Source: Acidovorax sp. A79 (GTDB taxonomy: Bacteria > Pseudomonadota > Gammaproteobacteria > Burkholderiales > Burkholderiaceae_C). Taken from it: a stretch of 64,000 nt of DNA. The first letter of the stretch is position 1. Each line of letters opens with the position of its first letter. The stretch lies in contig NZ_AP028672.1 of assembly GCF_041154505.1 (NCBI RefSeq), forward strand, positions 372,001-436,000, given 5' to 3'. Both the position numbers and the translations under genes were made by a program. This document shows, one piece after another, positions 17,156-25,684 of the stretch. A model generated the notes under the pieces. It made no database searches. It saw only the letters and a list, made by a program, of their open reading frames with translations, and was not told where the DNA came from.

Positions 17156-18219
17156 TGGCCAGCCTTGACGGCGAGTTCTGCGGGCCACTCCACCGCAGGG
17201 TCCACCCGCAGCCAGGCCACGCCGGGCAGTCCGGTCTTGACCTGTTCCTGGTGGCGCAGCAGCAGCGCCTTGTCGATCTGCGCGCGCACGCGGAACATGA
17301 GCTTCTGGCGCTCGCTCGCGGTTTCCACCGTCTTGGGGGTGAACTGCGCGGTGCTGGCCACGAACGACACGGTGGCCGGGATCACGAAGCCCGGCGCGGC
17401 ATCGAGCACGATGCGCACCTCGCTGCCCAGCGCCACGCGGCCCGCCACGGTTTCGGGCAAAAAGAAGGTCATGTACACGTCGCTCAGGTCCACCAGCTGC
17501 AGCACGCGCGCACCCGCACCCAGCACCTCGCCGGGCTGCACCACGCGGAACTGGACGCGGCCATCGCGCGGCGCCTTGAGCTCGCTGTCGGCCAGCTCCA
17601 CATCGATGCGGGCCAGCGTGGCCTGCAGCGCGCGCACATTGGCCTCGGCGCTGGTCACCTGCGTGCGCGACGCACCGATGCCCGCCTGCGCGGCCTTCGC
17701 CTGGGCTTTTGCAGCGGTCACAGCGGCTTGCTGGCTGCGCACCTTGGCGCGGTCGTCGTCGAGCAACTGGCTGGAGAAAAAACCCTCGCGCGCCAGCTGC
17801 TCGGAGCGCGGCAGGCGGCGGCGGGCGGTGTCGAGGTCGCTCTCGCGCTGCGCGACCACGGCCAGCGCGGCCTGGTAGTCGCTATCACGCTGGGCCACCT
17901 GCACCTGGGCACTGCTGATGGCCAGCTGCGCCTGCTGCAGCCGGGCCACCGCCTCTTCACGCTGGGCCTGCAGGCTGTCGATCTGCATGCGGGCCAGGGG
18001 TTGCCCGGCTTTCACGAAATCGCCCTCGGCCACCAGCACATCGAGCACCTTGCCCGCGAGTTTGGTGGCCACGGCGATCTCGGTGGCCTCGATGCGGCCG
18101 TTGCCGCTCACGAAGCCGGGGCCTGGCCCTTTGGCCTGCCAGGGCGCCCAGCGCAGCAGCAGCCCTCCCCCCAGCAGCACCACGGCCAAAGCCGCAGCGA
18201 TCTTCCATTGCTTGCTCAT
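17152..18219 (-). CDS. yhiI: HlyD-family membrane fusion protein, YhiI-like
   Basis: A 355-residue periplasmic adaptor. One N-terminal membrane anchor ([18 protein letters not shown]) is followed by a barrel-sandwich half-motif ([18 protein letters not shown]), a long Ala/Gln-rich coiled coil (~80-210) and a second half-motif with [18 protein letters not shown]. It would link the RbbA/YhhJ inner-membrane complex to an outer-membrane channel, which is not encoded nearby. It is the first gene of the operon. ATG 18219 directly precedes the membrane anchor. Confidence 0.9.
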   Translation of the reverse strand: MSKQWKIAAALAVVLLGGGLLLRWAPWQAKGPGPGFVSGNGRIEATEIAVATKLAGKVLDVLVAEGDFVKAGQPLARMQIDSLQAQREEAVARLQQAQLAISSAQVQVAQRDSDYQAALAVVAQRESDLDTARRRLPRSEQLAREGFFSSQLLDDDRAKVRSQQAAVTAAKAQAKAAQAGIGASRTQVTSAEANVRALQATLARIDVELADSELKAPRDGRVQFRVVQPGEVLGAGARVLQLVDLSDVYMTFFLPETVAGRVALGSEVRIVLDAAPGFVIPATVSFVASTAQFTPKTVETASERQKLMFRVRAQIDKALLLRHQEQVKTGLPGVAWLRVDPAVEWPAELAVKAGQ

Positions 18220-18376
18220 GGTCCATCCTTGTGGGCACTTGGGCCCGTCGAGGGATGGTAGCTTTGCACCCCGCGTTACCCCAAGCCGCAGCACGCCCTC
18301 CCTTGACCTGCATCAATCGCCACCCGAACATCCGGCCTGCACCTGCCGCGCGTGGCGGCCCCTTGAACCGAAACCC

Positions 18377-19033
18377 ATGACTGCCCTCACCACCCCGCCC
18401 CTTTCAGACACCCTGGCCTGGCTGCTGGGCCGCCCTGTCAGCCCCGAAGACGGGCTGCCGGAAGATGAACTGGCCGCCGCAAGCCATCGCCTGGGTGGCC
18501 CAGTGCCCCCTGCCCTGCACGCTTATTACGCCGCCGTGGGCAGACGTGCCGATTTGATGGCCGGTTTTCAGCGGTTTGCGCCGCCGCAAGACTGGGAGTG
18601 CCTGGGCGACAAGCTGCTGTTTCTGGAAGAGAACCAGGGCGTGTGCTGGTGGGCCACCGATTCCCGGCAGCGGGTGTGGCAAACCACCGACCTGGATTCC
18701 CCGGACTGGTTCGAGGAAGCCGTGGGCCTGGAGGCGTTTTTGCACACCGTCGCCTACTACCAGATGGCACAGGGTGGCTATCCGTTCTGCGGCATGCGCA
18801 CGTGCGGGGCGTTCTCAACGCCCGGCGAGTTGGCGTCGCTGCTGGACGCCCTGCGGGCGCGGCCCGTCGTGGACATGGCGGGGCTGCGCATCTTCACCGT
18901 GGGCCCGCAGGCGCTGGTGTGGTACCTGCACTCCGAGGGGGAGCTTGCGGAACCCGGTGTGTTCCTGAGCGTGCTGGACGCCCTGCGCTTTGACGCCCTC
19001 TGCGCCCAATGGGATTTTGACGATCTGGGCTGA
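18377..19033 (+). CDS. Hypothetical protein, SMI1/KNR4-like features
   Basis: A 218-residue, acidic, Trp-rich soluble protein. LPEDELAAASHRLGGPVP, followed by LHAYYAAVGRR, resembles the opening of SUKH (SMI1/KNR4) domains, which act widely as immunity proteins against polymorphic toxins. The later FLEENQGVCWWATDSRQ also fits. The similarity is by eye only. It is divergent from the HlyD operon, stands alone with no toxin gene nearby, and is followed by a family-A repeat. Confidence 0.7.
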   Translation: MTALTTPPLSDTLAWLLGRPVSPEDGLPEDELAAASHRLGGPVPPALHAYYAAVGRRADLMAGFQRFAPPQDWECLGDKLLFLEENQGVCWWATDSRQRVWQTTDLDSPDWFEEAVGLEAFLHTVAYYQMAQGGYPFCGMRTCGAFSTPGELASLLDALRARPVVDMAGLRIFTVGPQALVWYLHSEGELAEPGVFLSVLDALRFDALCAQWDFDDLG

Positions 19034-19054
19034 GAGAATGGGCACATTCGGGTG

Positions 19055-19109
19055 AAATATGCCTCTGGCGCTTTCTGGACAAGCGCCAAAAGCTATAACT
19101 TCAATAGCA
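19055..19109 (-). repeat. Intergenic palindromic repeat, family A, copy 4
   Basis: Reads TGGCGCTTTCTGGACAAGCG and then CCAAAAGCTATAACTTCAAT, inverse orientation. It lies between convergent genes. Confidence 0.75.
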
Positions 19110-19161
19110 TCCAGCCGGCATCCGCATGGCATGGAACTGCACAGGGCCGCGCAGCCCGCGC

Positions 19162-19809
19162 TCAGCCCCCTGCGTCAAAGGCCGACAGATGATTGGCCAG
19201 GTGCATGGCGTGCGCCTGCTCGTACTGCGCCTTGTCCAGCGCCCCGTAGGCGAAGTGCGGGTGCAGCGGCCCCGCGTGCACGGAGAAGTCCTGCACGGCT
19301 TGGCGCAGCCGGGCCAGGGCCGCCGACGCCCCGGGCGTGGACGCATCCAGCGCGGGCGCGCCCGGGATGGGCTCCGCCAGGTCGTGGCTCATGCGGCCGC
19401 GCAGGGCAAACACGTTGAAAGCAGCCGCACCCAGGGTGTTCTGGAACAGCGCCGACCTGGGCGCCGGGAAGCCCCGCAGCGAGAACTCGATGCTCTGTGC
19501 GCAGTGCTCCAGCGTCTGCGACCAGTTCCAGGCCGTGGCGGGCGCCAGCGGCTGGACCGCAGCGCCCGCAAGGCGCTCGACCTCTTGCATGGCGCGCGCC
19601 AGGGTGCCAAAGACGAGTTGCCGGTCGTTGCCCGGCCGGTACAGCAGGTAGCCGGCCCCGGCGGCCGCCGCCACACCCAGGGCGGCCAGCCCCGTGCCGG
19701 ATGCCAGGAACGCCCTGCGCTGCGCTGCGGGCGCCGACGGCGATGCACCGGGCGCGGTGCCCGGGCCCGCGCCGCCGAGCGGGTTGCTGCCGAGGGGATT
19801 CAATGCCAT
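19162..19809 (-). CDS. DUF1569/DinB-superfamily protein with a twin-arginine-like signal
   Basis: A 215-residue protein. The N-terminal part contains QRRAFLASG and then a hydrophobic stretch (LAALGVAAAAGAGYLLY), a Tat-type signal or anchor. The rest resembles DUF1569 (DinB-like four-helix fold): RQLVFGTLARAMQEVERL, WNWSQTLEHCAQSIEFSLRG, and a C-terminal HPHFAYGAL plus QAHAMHLANHL. The His residues could form the family's metal site. Enzymatic role is unknown. An RR motif would imply export in folded form, unusual for this mostly cytoplasmic fold. Confidence 0.8.
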   Translation of the reverse strand: MALNPLGSNPLGGAGPGTAPGASPSAPAAQRRAFLASGTGLAALGVAAAAGAGYLLYRPGNDRQLVFGTLARAMQEVERLAGAAVQPLAPATAWNWSQTLEHCAQSIEFSLRGFPAPRSALFQNTLGAAAFNVFALRGRMSHDLAEPIPGAPALDASTPGASAALARLRQAVQDFSVHAGPLHPHFAYGALDKAQYEQAHAMHLANHLSAFDAGG

Positions 19810-19985
19810 GGGGAATGGTGGTGGTCTGGGAATGGACGGGACGAGGCAAGGCCACCATTGTGCGGCGGCGCGCTGCGCGGCGGCACGCCCGAAGGTCGGG
19901 CAGCCGACACAGGCAGCGTTTCAGGCCCATCAGGCAAGCGGCAGGGCCCGGCGGCGCGACCGCACGCGCGCCTGGTGGAAGCTGG

Positions 19986-21275
19986 CTACAGCACCGCCGC
20001 GCTGCGCGCGGTGCCTGGCCGCTCCGCGGGGCGCGGCCACTTCAACGGCACGGGATCGTCCGGCAGCGCCACGACCTCCACCCGGTTGCGCCCGCGCGCC
20101 TTGGCAAGGTACATCGCCTCGTCCGCTCGCTGCAGCACCGCCTCGGCCGAATCCCCGCTGGTGGACAGCGTGATGCCGATGCTCACGGTCAGGGCCACGC
20201 GACGCCGTTCGGCATCCATGGGCTCGGACTCGACCAGCGCCCGCAGGCGTTCGGCCACGCCGGCGGCACCAGGGCCGTCCGCGTTGGGCAGGAAGATGGC
20301 GAACTCCTCCCCACCCAGGCGGCCCATCACATCCTCCCGGCGCAGGCAGCGGTGGGCCAGGTCCACGAAGTGGCGCAGCGCGTCGTCCCCGCACTGGTGG
20401 CCGCCGGTGTCGTTGATCTTCTTGAAGTGGTCGAGGTCCATCACCAGCACGGGCAGCGCGGCCCGGGTGCGCTGGGCATTGCTCAGGCCCTTGTCCAGCA
20501 GCGTGATGAAGGCGCGGCGGTTGAACACGCTGGTGAGCGGGTCGATCTCGGCGAGGTGGCGCAGCTCGCTCGTCACGAATTCATTGGTCAGCATCAGCAC
20601 GCCAAACGCGATCATCACGAGGGCCACCGTGGCCTCCAGCACCACGAACTGCGACAGCTGCGTCAGCAGGCCGGCATCCGAAGGGGCGGCCAGCCGGAAG
20701 ATCACGGGGCGCACCAGCACGCACACCCCATGGAAGGCCATGACGCCCGCGAGCAGGTAGCGCGCCGGCACACGGCGAAAGCCACCCTGCGCCAGCGTGC
20801 GCGCCGTGAGCAGGAAGCACACGCCCGCGAACCAGCCCGCCAGGGCGAACCGCGCGCCGGGATGGGGCTGCGCCACCGTGAAATACACCGACAGCGCCAC
20901 CAGCGACACGATGGCGGCCGCGGCATACCGGTGGGCGATGGGCGGGCGCCCCATGTAGGCGCGGCTGCCCAGCCAGCACAGGTAGGCCGCCAGCGCATTG
21001 GCCCCCTGCGCCAGCACCACGGCCGGCACTTCGGGCATCCGCTCGCGCGCCAGCAGCGTGGCGCAGAACACCGACGCGCCCAGGAATGACAGCGTCCACA
21101 GCCGCAGGCCCGGGATGTTCTTGTTGAAATGCCACACGGCATACAGCACTGCGGTAACCAGCGCCGACAGGATGGCCGCGAGAATGACGAGTGTGGGGCT
21201 GTGCACGGAGACGGAACGGGGCAGCGGCGTAAGGGAGCCCCGCGGGGCTGGCATGAAGGGATTGCGGCAGGACAA
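19986..21275 (-). CDS. Membrane-bound diguanylate cyclase (GGDEF domain)
   Basis: A 429-residue protein. The N-terminal ~230 residues carry six or seven hydrophobic segments (a MASE-like sensor), followed by a GGDEF domain from ~240. The active-site motif is GGEEF at 321-325. An RxxD inhibitory site (R312-D315) lies five residues upstream, so product feedback is expected. It should make cyclic di-GMP from GTP. The start could be residue 1 or Met8. It is a single gene with 138 bp to the next upstream unit. Confidence 0.93.
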   Translation of the reverse strand: MSCRNPFMPAPRGSLTPLPRSVSVHSPTLVILAAILSALVTAVLYAVWHFNKNIPGLRLWTLSFLGASVFCATLLARERMPEVPAVVLAQGANALAAYLCWLGSRAYMGRPPIAHRYAAAAIVSLVALSVYFTVAQPHPGARFALAGWFAGVCFLLTARTLAQGGFRRVPARYLLAGVMAFHGVCVLVRPVIFRLAAPSDAGLLTQLSQFVVLEATVALVMIAFGVLMLTNEFVTSELRHLAEIDPLTSVFNRRAFITLLDKGLSNAQRTRAALPVLVMDLDHFKKINDTGGHQCGDDALRHFVDLAHRCLRREDVMGRLGGEEFAIFLPNADGPGAAGVAERLRALVESEPMDAERRRVALTVSIGITLSTSGDSAEAVLQRADEAMYLAKARGRNRVEVVALPDDPVPLKWPRPAERPGTARSAAVL

Positions 21276-21413
21276 GAAACGCGCTGAATGTTAACCGAGC
21301 CGTTGCGAAATGCAGGAACTATCGCGCGGGGCCACGCGGCGGCGCCACGGGCGCGGGCCGCCGGTGCCAGCGCCCATGCCCCAGGCCGCGGCCGGCCACC
21401 TCTTCCTTGGTGC

Positions 21414-22709
21414 TCAGTCGCCCACCACGTTGCACTCCCGGCGCAGCAGTGCCAGGGCGTCGTGCATCTGGTAGTCCATGTCGCTGAGCAGGGTCTTTTC
21501 CGCGTCCTGCACGAAGCCGGTCCACAGGGCGATGTAGTCCTGCTGGTGCACGCCGGGCGCATGGGCGCGGATGAAGTCGGCCGCCAGCGCGGGCTGCAGG
21601 CCCGATTTGCGGATCTTTCGGACGAGGCTCGCGGCGGTCTTCTCGGTCAGCAGCGTCTTCTTGGGGGCCCCGGCCGCCAGGCACAGGCACAGCGTGAGCA
21701 GCGAATGTTCGTCATCGTTGCCCTGCACCGTTCTCGTCCAGGTCTTGCTCGCGGGAAGCGGGGGTTCCTCACCCTCCTCCAGCGCATCCAGGCTGCGGTG
21801 GAAGTTGTCCACCTCGGCCAAGGGGTCGTCCAGCAGAAAGTAGCGCGCGCGGAAAGCGCCGGTGGGGCGCAGCAGCGTGCGCACCGGTGTGGCCGCGTCG
21901 AGTAGCTTGGGCAGGTCGGCCAGCACGCTGGCGCAATGCGCCTGCACCACCTCGCGCAGTTCGGCAGGCAAGCCGGCAGGCAGGCGCAGCTGCACGGGCG
22001 GCGCGAGCTTCTTCTTGCGCTGTGCCATCAGCACTTTTTCGAACGACACGGTGTTGGGCCACTCGCCGAGGTCCATGGCCTTGGGCGCCAGGGCCACCAT
22101 GAGCAAGCCAGCGCGGATGACGGCTTCCGCGTCGGCGCCCGCGGCTTCCAGCTCGTCGGGGTCCAGGTCGAACTGCCCGGCCAGCCACTGGGCGGCCCGG
22201 ATGGCCTGCGCAATCTGCGTGCGGCGCGCCAGCTCGGCCCGGTAGTCGGCGTGGCTGCGCAGCGACCACACGGCCAGCAACGGGGTTTCGGCATCGGCAT
22301 AGCCGGCCATGCCGAAATTGCTGCTCTCGGGCATGGCAATCAGCCGCTTGAGCATGTCCGAGCCACCTTTGGAGCGCGACAGGAACGAATGGTCGCGCAG
22401 CGAGATGGCGGCCTCGTGCAGGTCGCCCCCGGTGGTGTCCAGCAGGTACAGGCTGATGAGGTTGACCATGCGGTCGCGCGCCTTCTCCAGCTCGGGCCGC
22501 AAGAATTCGCTGCCGAAGTAGCGCGCGATCTGCACCATGCCCTTGGGCGCATCGGCATTGATGGCCGCGAGCTTTTCGGCACCCAGCACGCCATGCTGGA
22601 CACCATGCGCCAGCGCCTTTTCAAAGAACGGGCGGGCGTCGTGGAGCTGCAGCGCGTTGGCGGCTGCAATCTTGTCAGTCGTTGAAGAAGGCGTGTTGGG
22701 CACAGTCAT
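21414..22709 (-). CDS. Conserved-looking hypothetical protein (J-domain cluster, gene 4)
   Basis: A 431-residue soluble protein with no recognised family. It is mainly alpha-helical by composition. Features are a central block FLSRSKGGSDMLKRLIAMPE, a KKKLAPPVQLRLPAG linker and a Leu/Cys-rich C-terminal part. There is no signal peptide or membrane segment. It is the last of four same-strand genes headed by a J-domain protein, separated from gene 3 by a family-B repeat. ATG 22709 is chosen because upstream residues are encoded by the repeat. Confidence 0.75.
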   Translation of the reverse strand: MTVPNTPSSTTDKIAAANALQLHDARPFFEKALAHGVQHGVLGAEKLAAINADAPKGMVQIARYFGSEFLRPELEKARDRMVNLISLYLLDTTGGDLHEAAISLRDHSFLSRSKGGSDMLKRLIAMPESSNFGMAGYADAETPLLAVWSLRSHADYRAELARRTQIAQAIRAAQWLAGQFDLDPDELEAAGADAEAVIRAGLLMVALAPKAMDLGEWPNTVSFEKVLMAQRKKKLAPPVQLRLPAGLPAELREVVQAHCASVLADLPKLLDAATPVRTLLRPTGAFRARYFLLDDPLAEVDNFHRSLDALEEGEEPPLPASKTWTRTVQGNDDEHSLLTLCLCLAAGAPKKTLLTEKTAASLVRKIRKSGLQPALAADFIRAHAPGVHQQDYIALWTGFVQDAEKTLLSDMDYQMHDALALLRRECNVVGD

Positions 22710-22744
22710 ATCAGTATCTATCGCGCTTCGCAGTGCTCGTGGGC

Positions 22745-22876
22745 CATGAAACTGGCACGCTCCAGGCCAGAACCACCGCGCAAGGGCCGCCCCGCCGCGC
22801 TGGCGGTGTCCCCCTTCCCGAATGGCGCAGCCATTCGAGAGAAGGGGGAAGGCGCGAAGCGCCACAGGGGGTTGTC
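22745..22876 (-). repeat. Intergenic repeat, family B, copy 1
   Basis: On the minus strand it starts just after a stop codon. It reads CCCCCTGTGGCGCTTCGCGC, then GGGGGA-type inverted arms, and ends near GTGCCAGTTTCATGG. It shares this architecture with copies at 23680-23793 and 32285-32398. This copy has an extra inner hairpin (GAATGGCtgcGCCATTC). Confidence 0.65.
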
Positions 22877-22878
22877 AT

Positions 22879-23643
22879 CTAAATCGCGGATTCTTCGTCG
22901 GACGTGCGGGCGGCGGGCGTGGCCTTGCCACGGTCGGTTTCGCTGGTTTCGAACTTGCCGTCGTCTTCCTCGGCGGGCGATTCGTCGCCCTCTTCCAGGC
23001 CCAGGTCAAAGGCGCGGGCCTTGGCGCGCAGCACCAGCAAGGTTTCGATGAACAGGTCGCGGCACTCGTAGCGCAGCAGCCAGGCCATCTGCATCCAGTC
23101 GCGGTCCGCCACCTCGTCCTGGTCGATGCGCGGCTGCACATAGCCCGAGGCGAGGAGTTCGTCGTCGGTCAGCGTGGGGCCGTAGTCTTCCACCGCGTCG
23201 AACGTGCCGGTGCGGGCAAAGGCCTCGATGCGGCTCCACTTTTCGGCGAAGTAGTTGGCCAGTGCCTCGGCGCCGCCTTCCAGGTCGCCGATGGCCGTGA
23301 GGAACTCGACGGGATCGGCGTCGTCGCGGAAGATGACGGCATTGACCATGTTGCGCAGGTGCGTGTGCGTGAGGTCCTTGTACTGCTTTTCCAGCACCAT
23401 CGCGCGCGCGAACTGCTCGGGCGTGACCAGCAGGTTGACCACCGAGGCCTTGGAGTCGTCGTACTCGCGCATCACGGCCAGGATGTCCTTGGGCGCGAGC
23501 TGGTCCAGCACCACCATCAGCGCGCCGTCCCCGTCGGTATCGGCCAGCTCGGCCAGCGCCGACTCGGCGCCCACGATGTCGCCGGCCGCGATCAGGCTGG
23601 TGGTCCTGGTGATCAGGGCGAGGTGGGTGTTGTTGCTGCTCAT
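22879..23643 (-). CDS. Hypothetical helical protein (J-domain cluster, gene 3)
   Basis: A 254-residue soluble protein. The N-terminal ~100 residues (AALAELADTDGD and then LDQLAPKDILAVMREYDDSKAS) look like short helical repeats similar to the N-domain of MgtE transporters, but there is no membrane part. The C-terminal ~40 residues are acidic and low-complexity (EEGDESPAEEDDG). Function is unknown. The stop codon directly abuts a family-B repeat. Confidence 0.75.
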   Translation of the reverse strand: MSSNNTHLALITRTTSLIAAGDIVGAESALAELADTDGDGALMVVLDQLAPKDILAVMREYDDSKASVVNLLVTPEQFARAMVLEKQYKDLTHTHLRNMVNAVIFRDDADPVEFLTAIGDLEGGAEALANYFAEKWSRIEAFARTGTFDAVEDYGPTLTDDELLASGYVQPRIDQDEVADRDWMQMAWLLRYECRDLFIETLLVLRAKARAFDLGLEEGDESPAEEDDGKFETSETDRGKATPAARTSDEESAI

Positions 23644-23679
23644 GCGTATTCCTTGGTGTGTCGCTGCGCCGGGCGCAGA

Positions 23680-23793
23680 CCGCTAAAAACTGGCGCGCCG
23701 CCGTCGCCAGCGCCGCCTTGCCTTGGTCCGGCGTGGCCGGTCCGCAGCAGGCGGCCCCCTCGCGGGGATGGCGCGCAGCGCCTCGGGAGGGCC
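23680..23793 (-). repeat. Intergenic repeat, family B, copy 2
   Basis: It directly follows the stop of the 192-residue gene on the minus strand. It has a GGCGCTGCGCGCC palindrome between CCCTCCCGA and CCCCGCGAGGGGG arms, then GGCGCGCCAGTTTTTAG at its far end, matching copy 3 closely. Confidence 0.7.
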
Positions 23794-24372
23794 TCAGTCC
23801 TTCCTGTCGAACCCCACATCGGCCAGCCAGTTGGAGCTGGCTTCCTCGCGGGTGCGGCTGTTTTGCGGGTCCACGGCGTCGTCGGCGCTCAGAGCGCTGA
23901 AATCGTCATCGTGTTCCGCCGCATCCGCAGCGTCTTCGCCCTGGTCGCCGTCGCCCTCGGCCGCGTGCGCCGCGGGGGCCATGCGGGCATGCAGGTGCAG
24001 GTACTCGAGCCCGGCCGCCACCGCCATGAACCGGGCGCCCTGCGGCTCGCGCAGCACGGTCTGCGCCAGGCTCTGGGCCCAGGGCTCGAGCGTGACGGCA
24101 TGGGCCAGGCTGTGCCAGTCGGGCAGTTCGTCCACCGGCAGGCCCAGCAGGTGCTCCACCGCGCCGGGCTTGGTGAAGCGAAAGCCATGGTGAAAGACCA
24201 CCGCGACCATCTCGGGGGCCAGCTCCATCATCTGCACCAGAAAGGCGATCTCGTTGCGCTTTTCCGCCAGGCGCTTGCGCAGGACGTCTTTGCCCTCGGA
24301 GTCGGAGACCAGGTCATCCAGCTCGGCCTGGTAGGCGGAGCGCAGATCGTAGAAGTAGGGAGATAGTTTCAC
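23794..24372 (-). CDS. Hypothetical protein (J-domain cluster, gene 2)
   Basis: A 192-residue soluble protein. Residues 1-120 are helical and contain conserved-looking [18 protein letters not shown] and [19 protein letters not shown]. After residue ~130 there is a very acidic linker ([18 protein letters not shown]). No family is recognised. It overlaps the J-domain gene by 4 bases (ATGA), so the two are translationally coupled and may work together. Confidence 0.75.
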   Translation of the reverse strand: MKLSPYFYDLRSAYQAELDDLVSDSEGKDVLRKRLAEKRNEIAFLVQMMELAPEMVAVVFHHGFRFTKPGAVEHLLGLPVDELPDWHSLAHAVTLEPWAQSLAQTVLREPQGARFMAVAAGLEYLHLHARMAPAAHAAEGDGDQGEDAADAAEHDDDFSALSADDAVDPQNSRTREEASSNWLADVGFDRKD

Positions 24373-24668
24373 GAAGCGGAAGAAGGAGAGGAAAGGATGC
24401 GCGAGGAGTAGGCCTGCCAGATCTCCTGCGCGGTCTGCAGCGGGTCGTCCAGCAGGTTGCGGCGGCGGTTGTCGTCGTAGGCCTGGCGGGCGGTGTCGTC
24501 CGACAGCACTTCGTAGGCCTTCTGCACGGCCTGGAACCGCTGGGCGGCGTCGGGCGCGTCGTTGCGGTCCGGGTGGTAGAACGACGCCTTCTGGCGAAAG
24601 GCCTTCTTGATGTCGGCGAGCGACGCGTTGGCCGCCACCCCGAGGGCTGCGTAATGGTCTGCGGTCAT
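24369..24668 (-). CDS. Minimal J-domain protein (DnaJ-like co-chaperone)
   Basis: A 99-residue protein consisting of a J domain (HPD at 32-34 in [19 protein letters not shown] before it) and a ~30-residue tail; there is no zinc finger or substrate-binding domain. J domains stimulate ATP hydrolysis by Hsp70 (DnaK). No hsp70 gene is in the window. ATG 24668 is preferred to a TTG two codons upstream. It heads a four-gene run with three unknown proteins, which are its likely clients or partners. Confidence 0.88.
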   Translation of the reverse strand: MTADHYAALGVAANASLADIKKAFRQKASFYHPDRNDAPDAAQRFQAVQKAYEVLSDDTARQAYDDNRRRNLLDDPLQTAQEIWQAYSSRILSSPSSAS

Positions 24669-24731
24669 GGACAAGTCAATTGCGAGGGCGATGCAGGGAG
24701 CGGGCCCGGCCGCGAAGCCGGCGCACCGGCA

Positions 24732-25445
24732 TCAGCCGCCCAGGCTCACGAACACGTTCTGGACGTCGTCGTTGGAGTCGATGGCCGCCAGGAAGTTCTC
24801 GACCTCTTCGAGCTGCTCGGGCGAGAGGTTGGCGGGATTCACGGGGTTCTTGGGCTTGTAGCCCAGCTTGACCGACAGCACATTGAAGCCATGGGCGGGC
24901 AGCGCGCGGCTCACCAGGTCCAGGTCGGTGGGGTCGGTCCAGAAGGTGGTGGTGCCTTCCTCGTCGCCAGCCTCGAAATCCTGCGCGCCCGCCTCGATGG
25001 CAGCCAGTTCGGGGTCGGCATCGGGCGTGGCGGGCTCGGCTTCGATCATGCCCACATGGTTGAAGTCCCAGGCCACCGATCCCGAAGTGCCCAGCTGGCC
25101 CTTGCGGAACAGCACGCGCATCTCGGGCGCGGTGCGGTTCACGTTGTCGGTCAGGCATTCGACCATCACCGCTACCTGGTGGGGCGCGAAGCCTTCATAG
25201 ATCACGCGCTCGTAGTTGACCGCGTCGGCGCCCGTACCCGAGCCTTTCTTGATGGCGCGCTCCAGCGTGTCCTTGGGCATCGAGGCCTTGCGGGCCTGCT
25301 CGACCACCAGGCGCAGGCGCGCATTGCTGGCCGGATCGGCGCCGCCGCGCGCGGCCACGGTGATTTCCTTGACCAGCTTGCCAAACAGCTTGCCCTTGGC
25401 ATCCGCCACCTGTGCCTTGCCTTTTGCTTTCCACTGCGCGCCCAT
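24732..25445 (-). CDS. yebC: YebC/PmpR-family regulator
   Basis: A 237-residue protein of the YebC/PmpR family (DNA-binding regulator; some members act in translation of proline runs). Core motifs are [56 protein letters not shown] and the C-terminal [15 protein letters not shown]. The N-terminus [12 protein letters not shown] is the YeeN-like variant rather than MAGHSKW. It stands ~60 bp upstream of the J-domain gene on the same strand. Confidence 0.92.
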   Translation of the reverse strand: MGAQWKAKGKAQVADAKGKLFGKLVKEITVAARGGADPASNARLRLVVEQARKASMPKDTLERAIKKGSGTGADAVNYERVIYEGFAPHQVAVMVECLTDNVNRTAPEMRVLFRKGQLGTSGSVAWDFNHVGMIEAEPATPDADPELAAIEAGAQDFEAGDEEGTTTFWTDPTDLDLVSRALPAHGFNVLSVKLGYKPKNPVNPANLSPEQLEEVENFLAAIDSNDDVQNVFVSLGG

Positions 25446-25684
25446 GTTGGATCTCTTTTCGTTGGTGTTGCGGCGCGCCAGGCGCCTGAGGATGTGTGGT
25501 GCGGACCCCGCAGGCGCGGGAAAAGCGCTTCCCAAAGCCCCCGCACGGCGGTAAACCGAACCCTATAGGGTACCACTGACCCATCCGTTGCCTGCCAGCC
25601 ACGGTATCGGCGGGTGTTGCGCGGCAAGCCGGGTAACCTTGGCGGCATGCAGGCTGATCCCCCCACTCTTCCCGGTACCCCCTG

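Noticed and set aside
15707..17878. A 723-codon plus-strand frame antisense to rbbA
   Set aside because: A shadow of the RbbA frame; it is low in sequence complexity and lacks a plausible start context.
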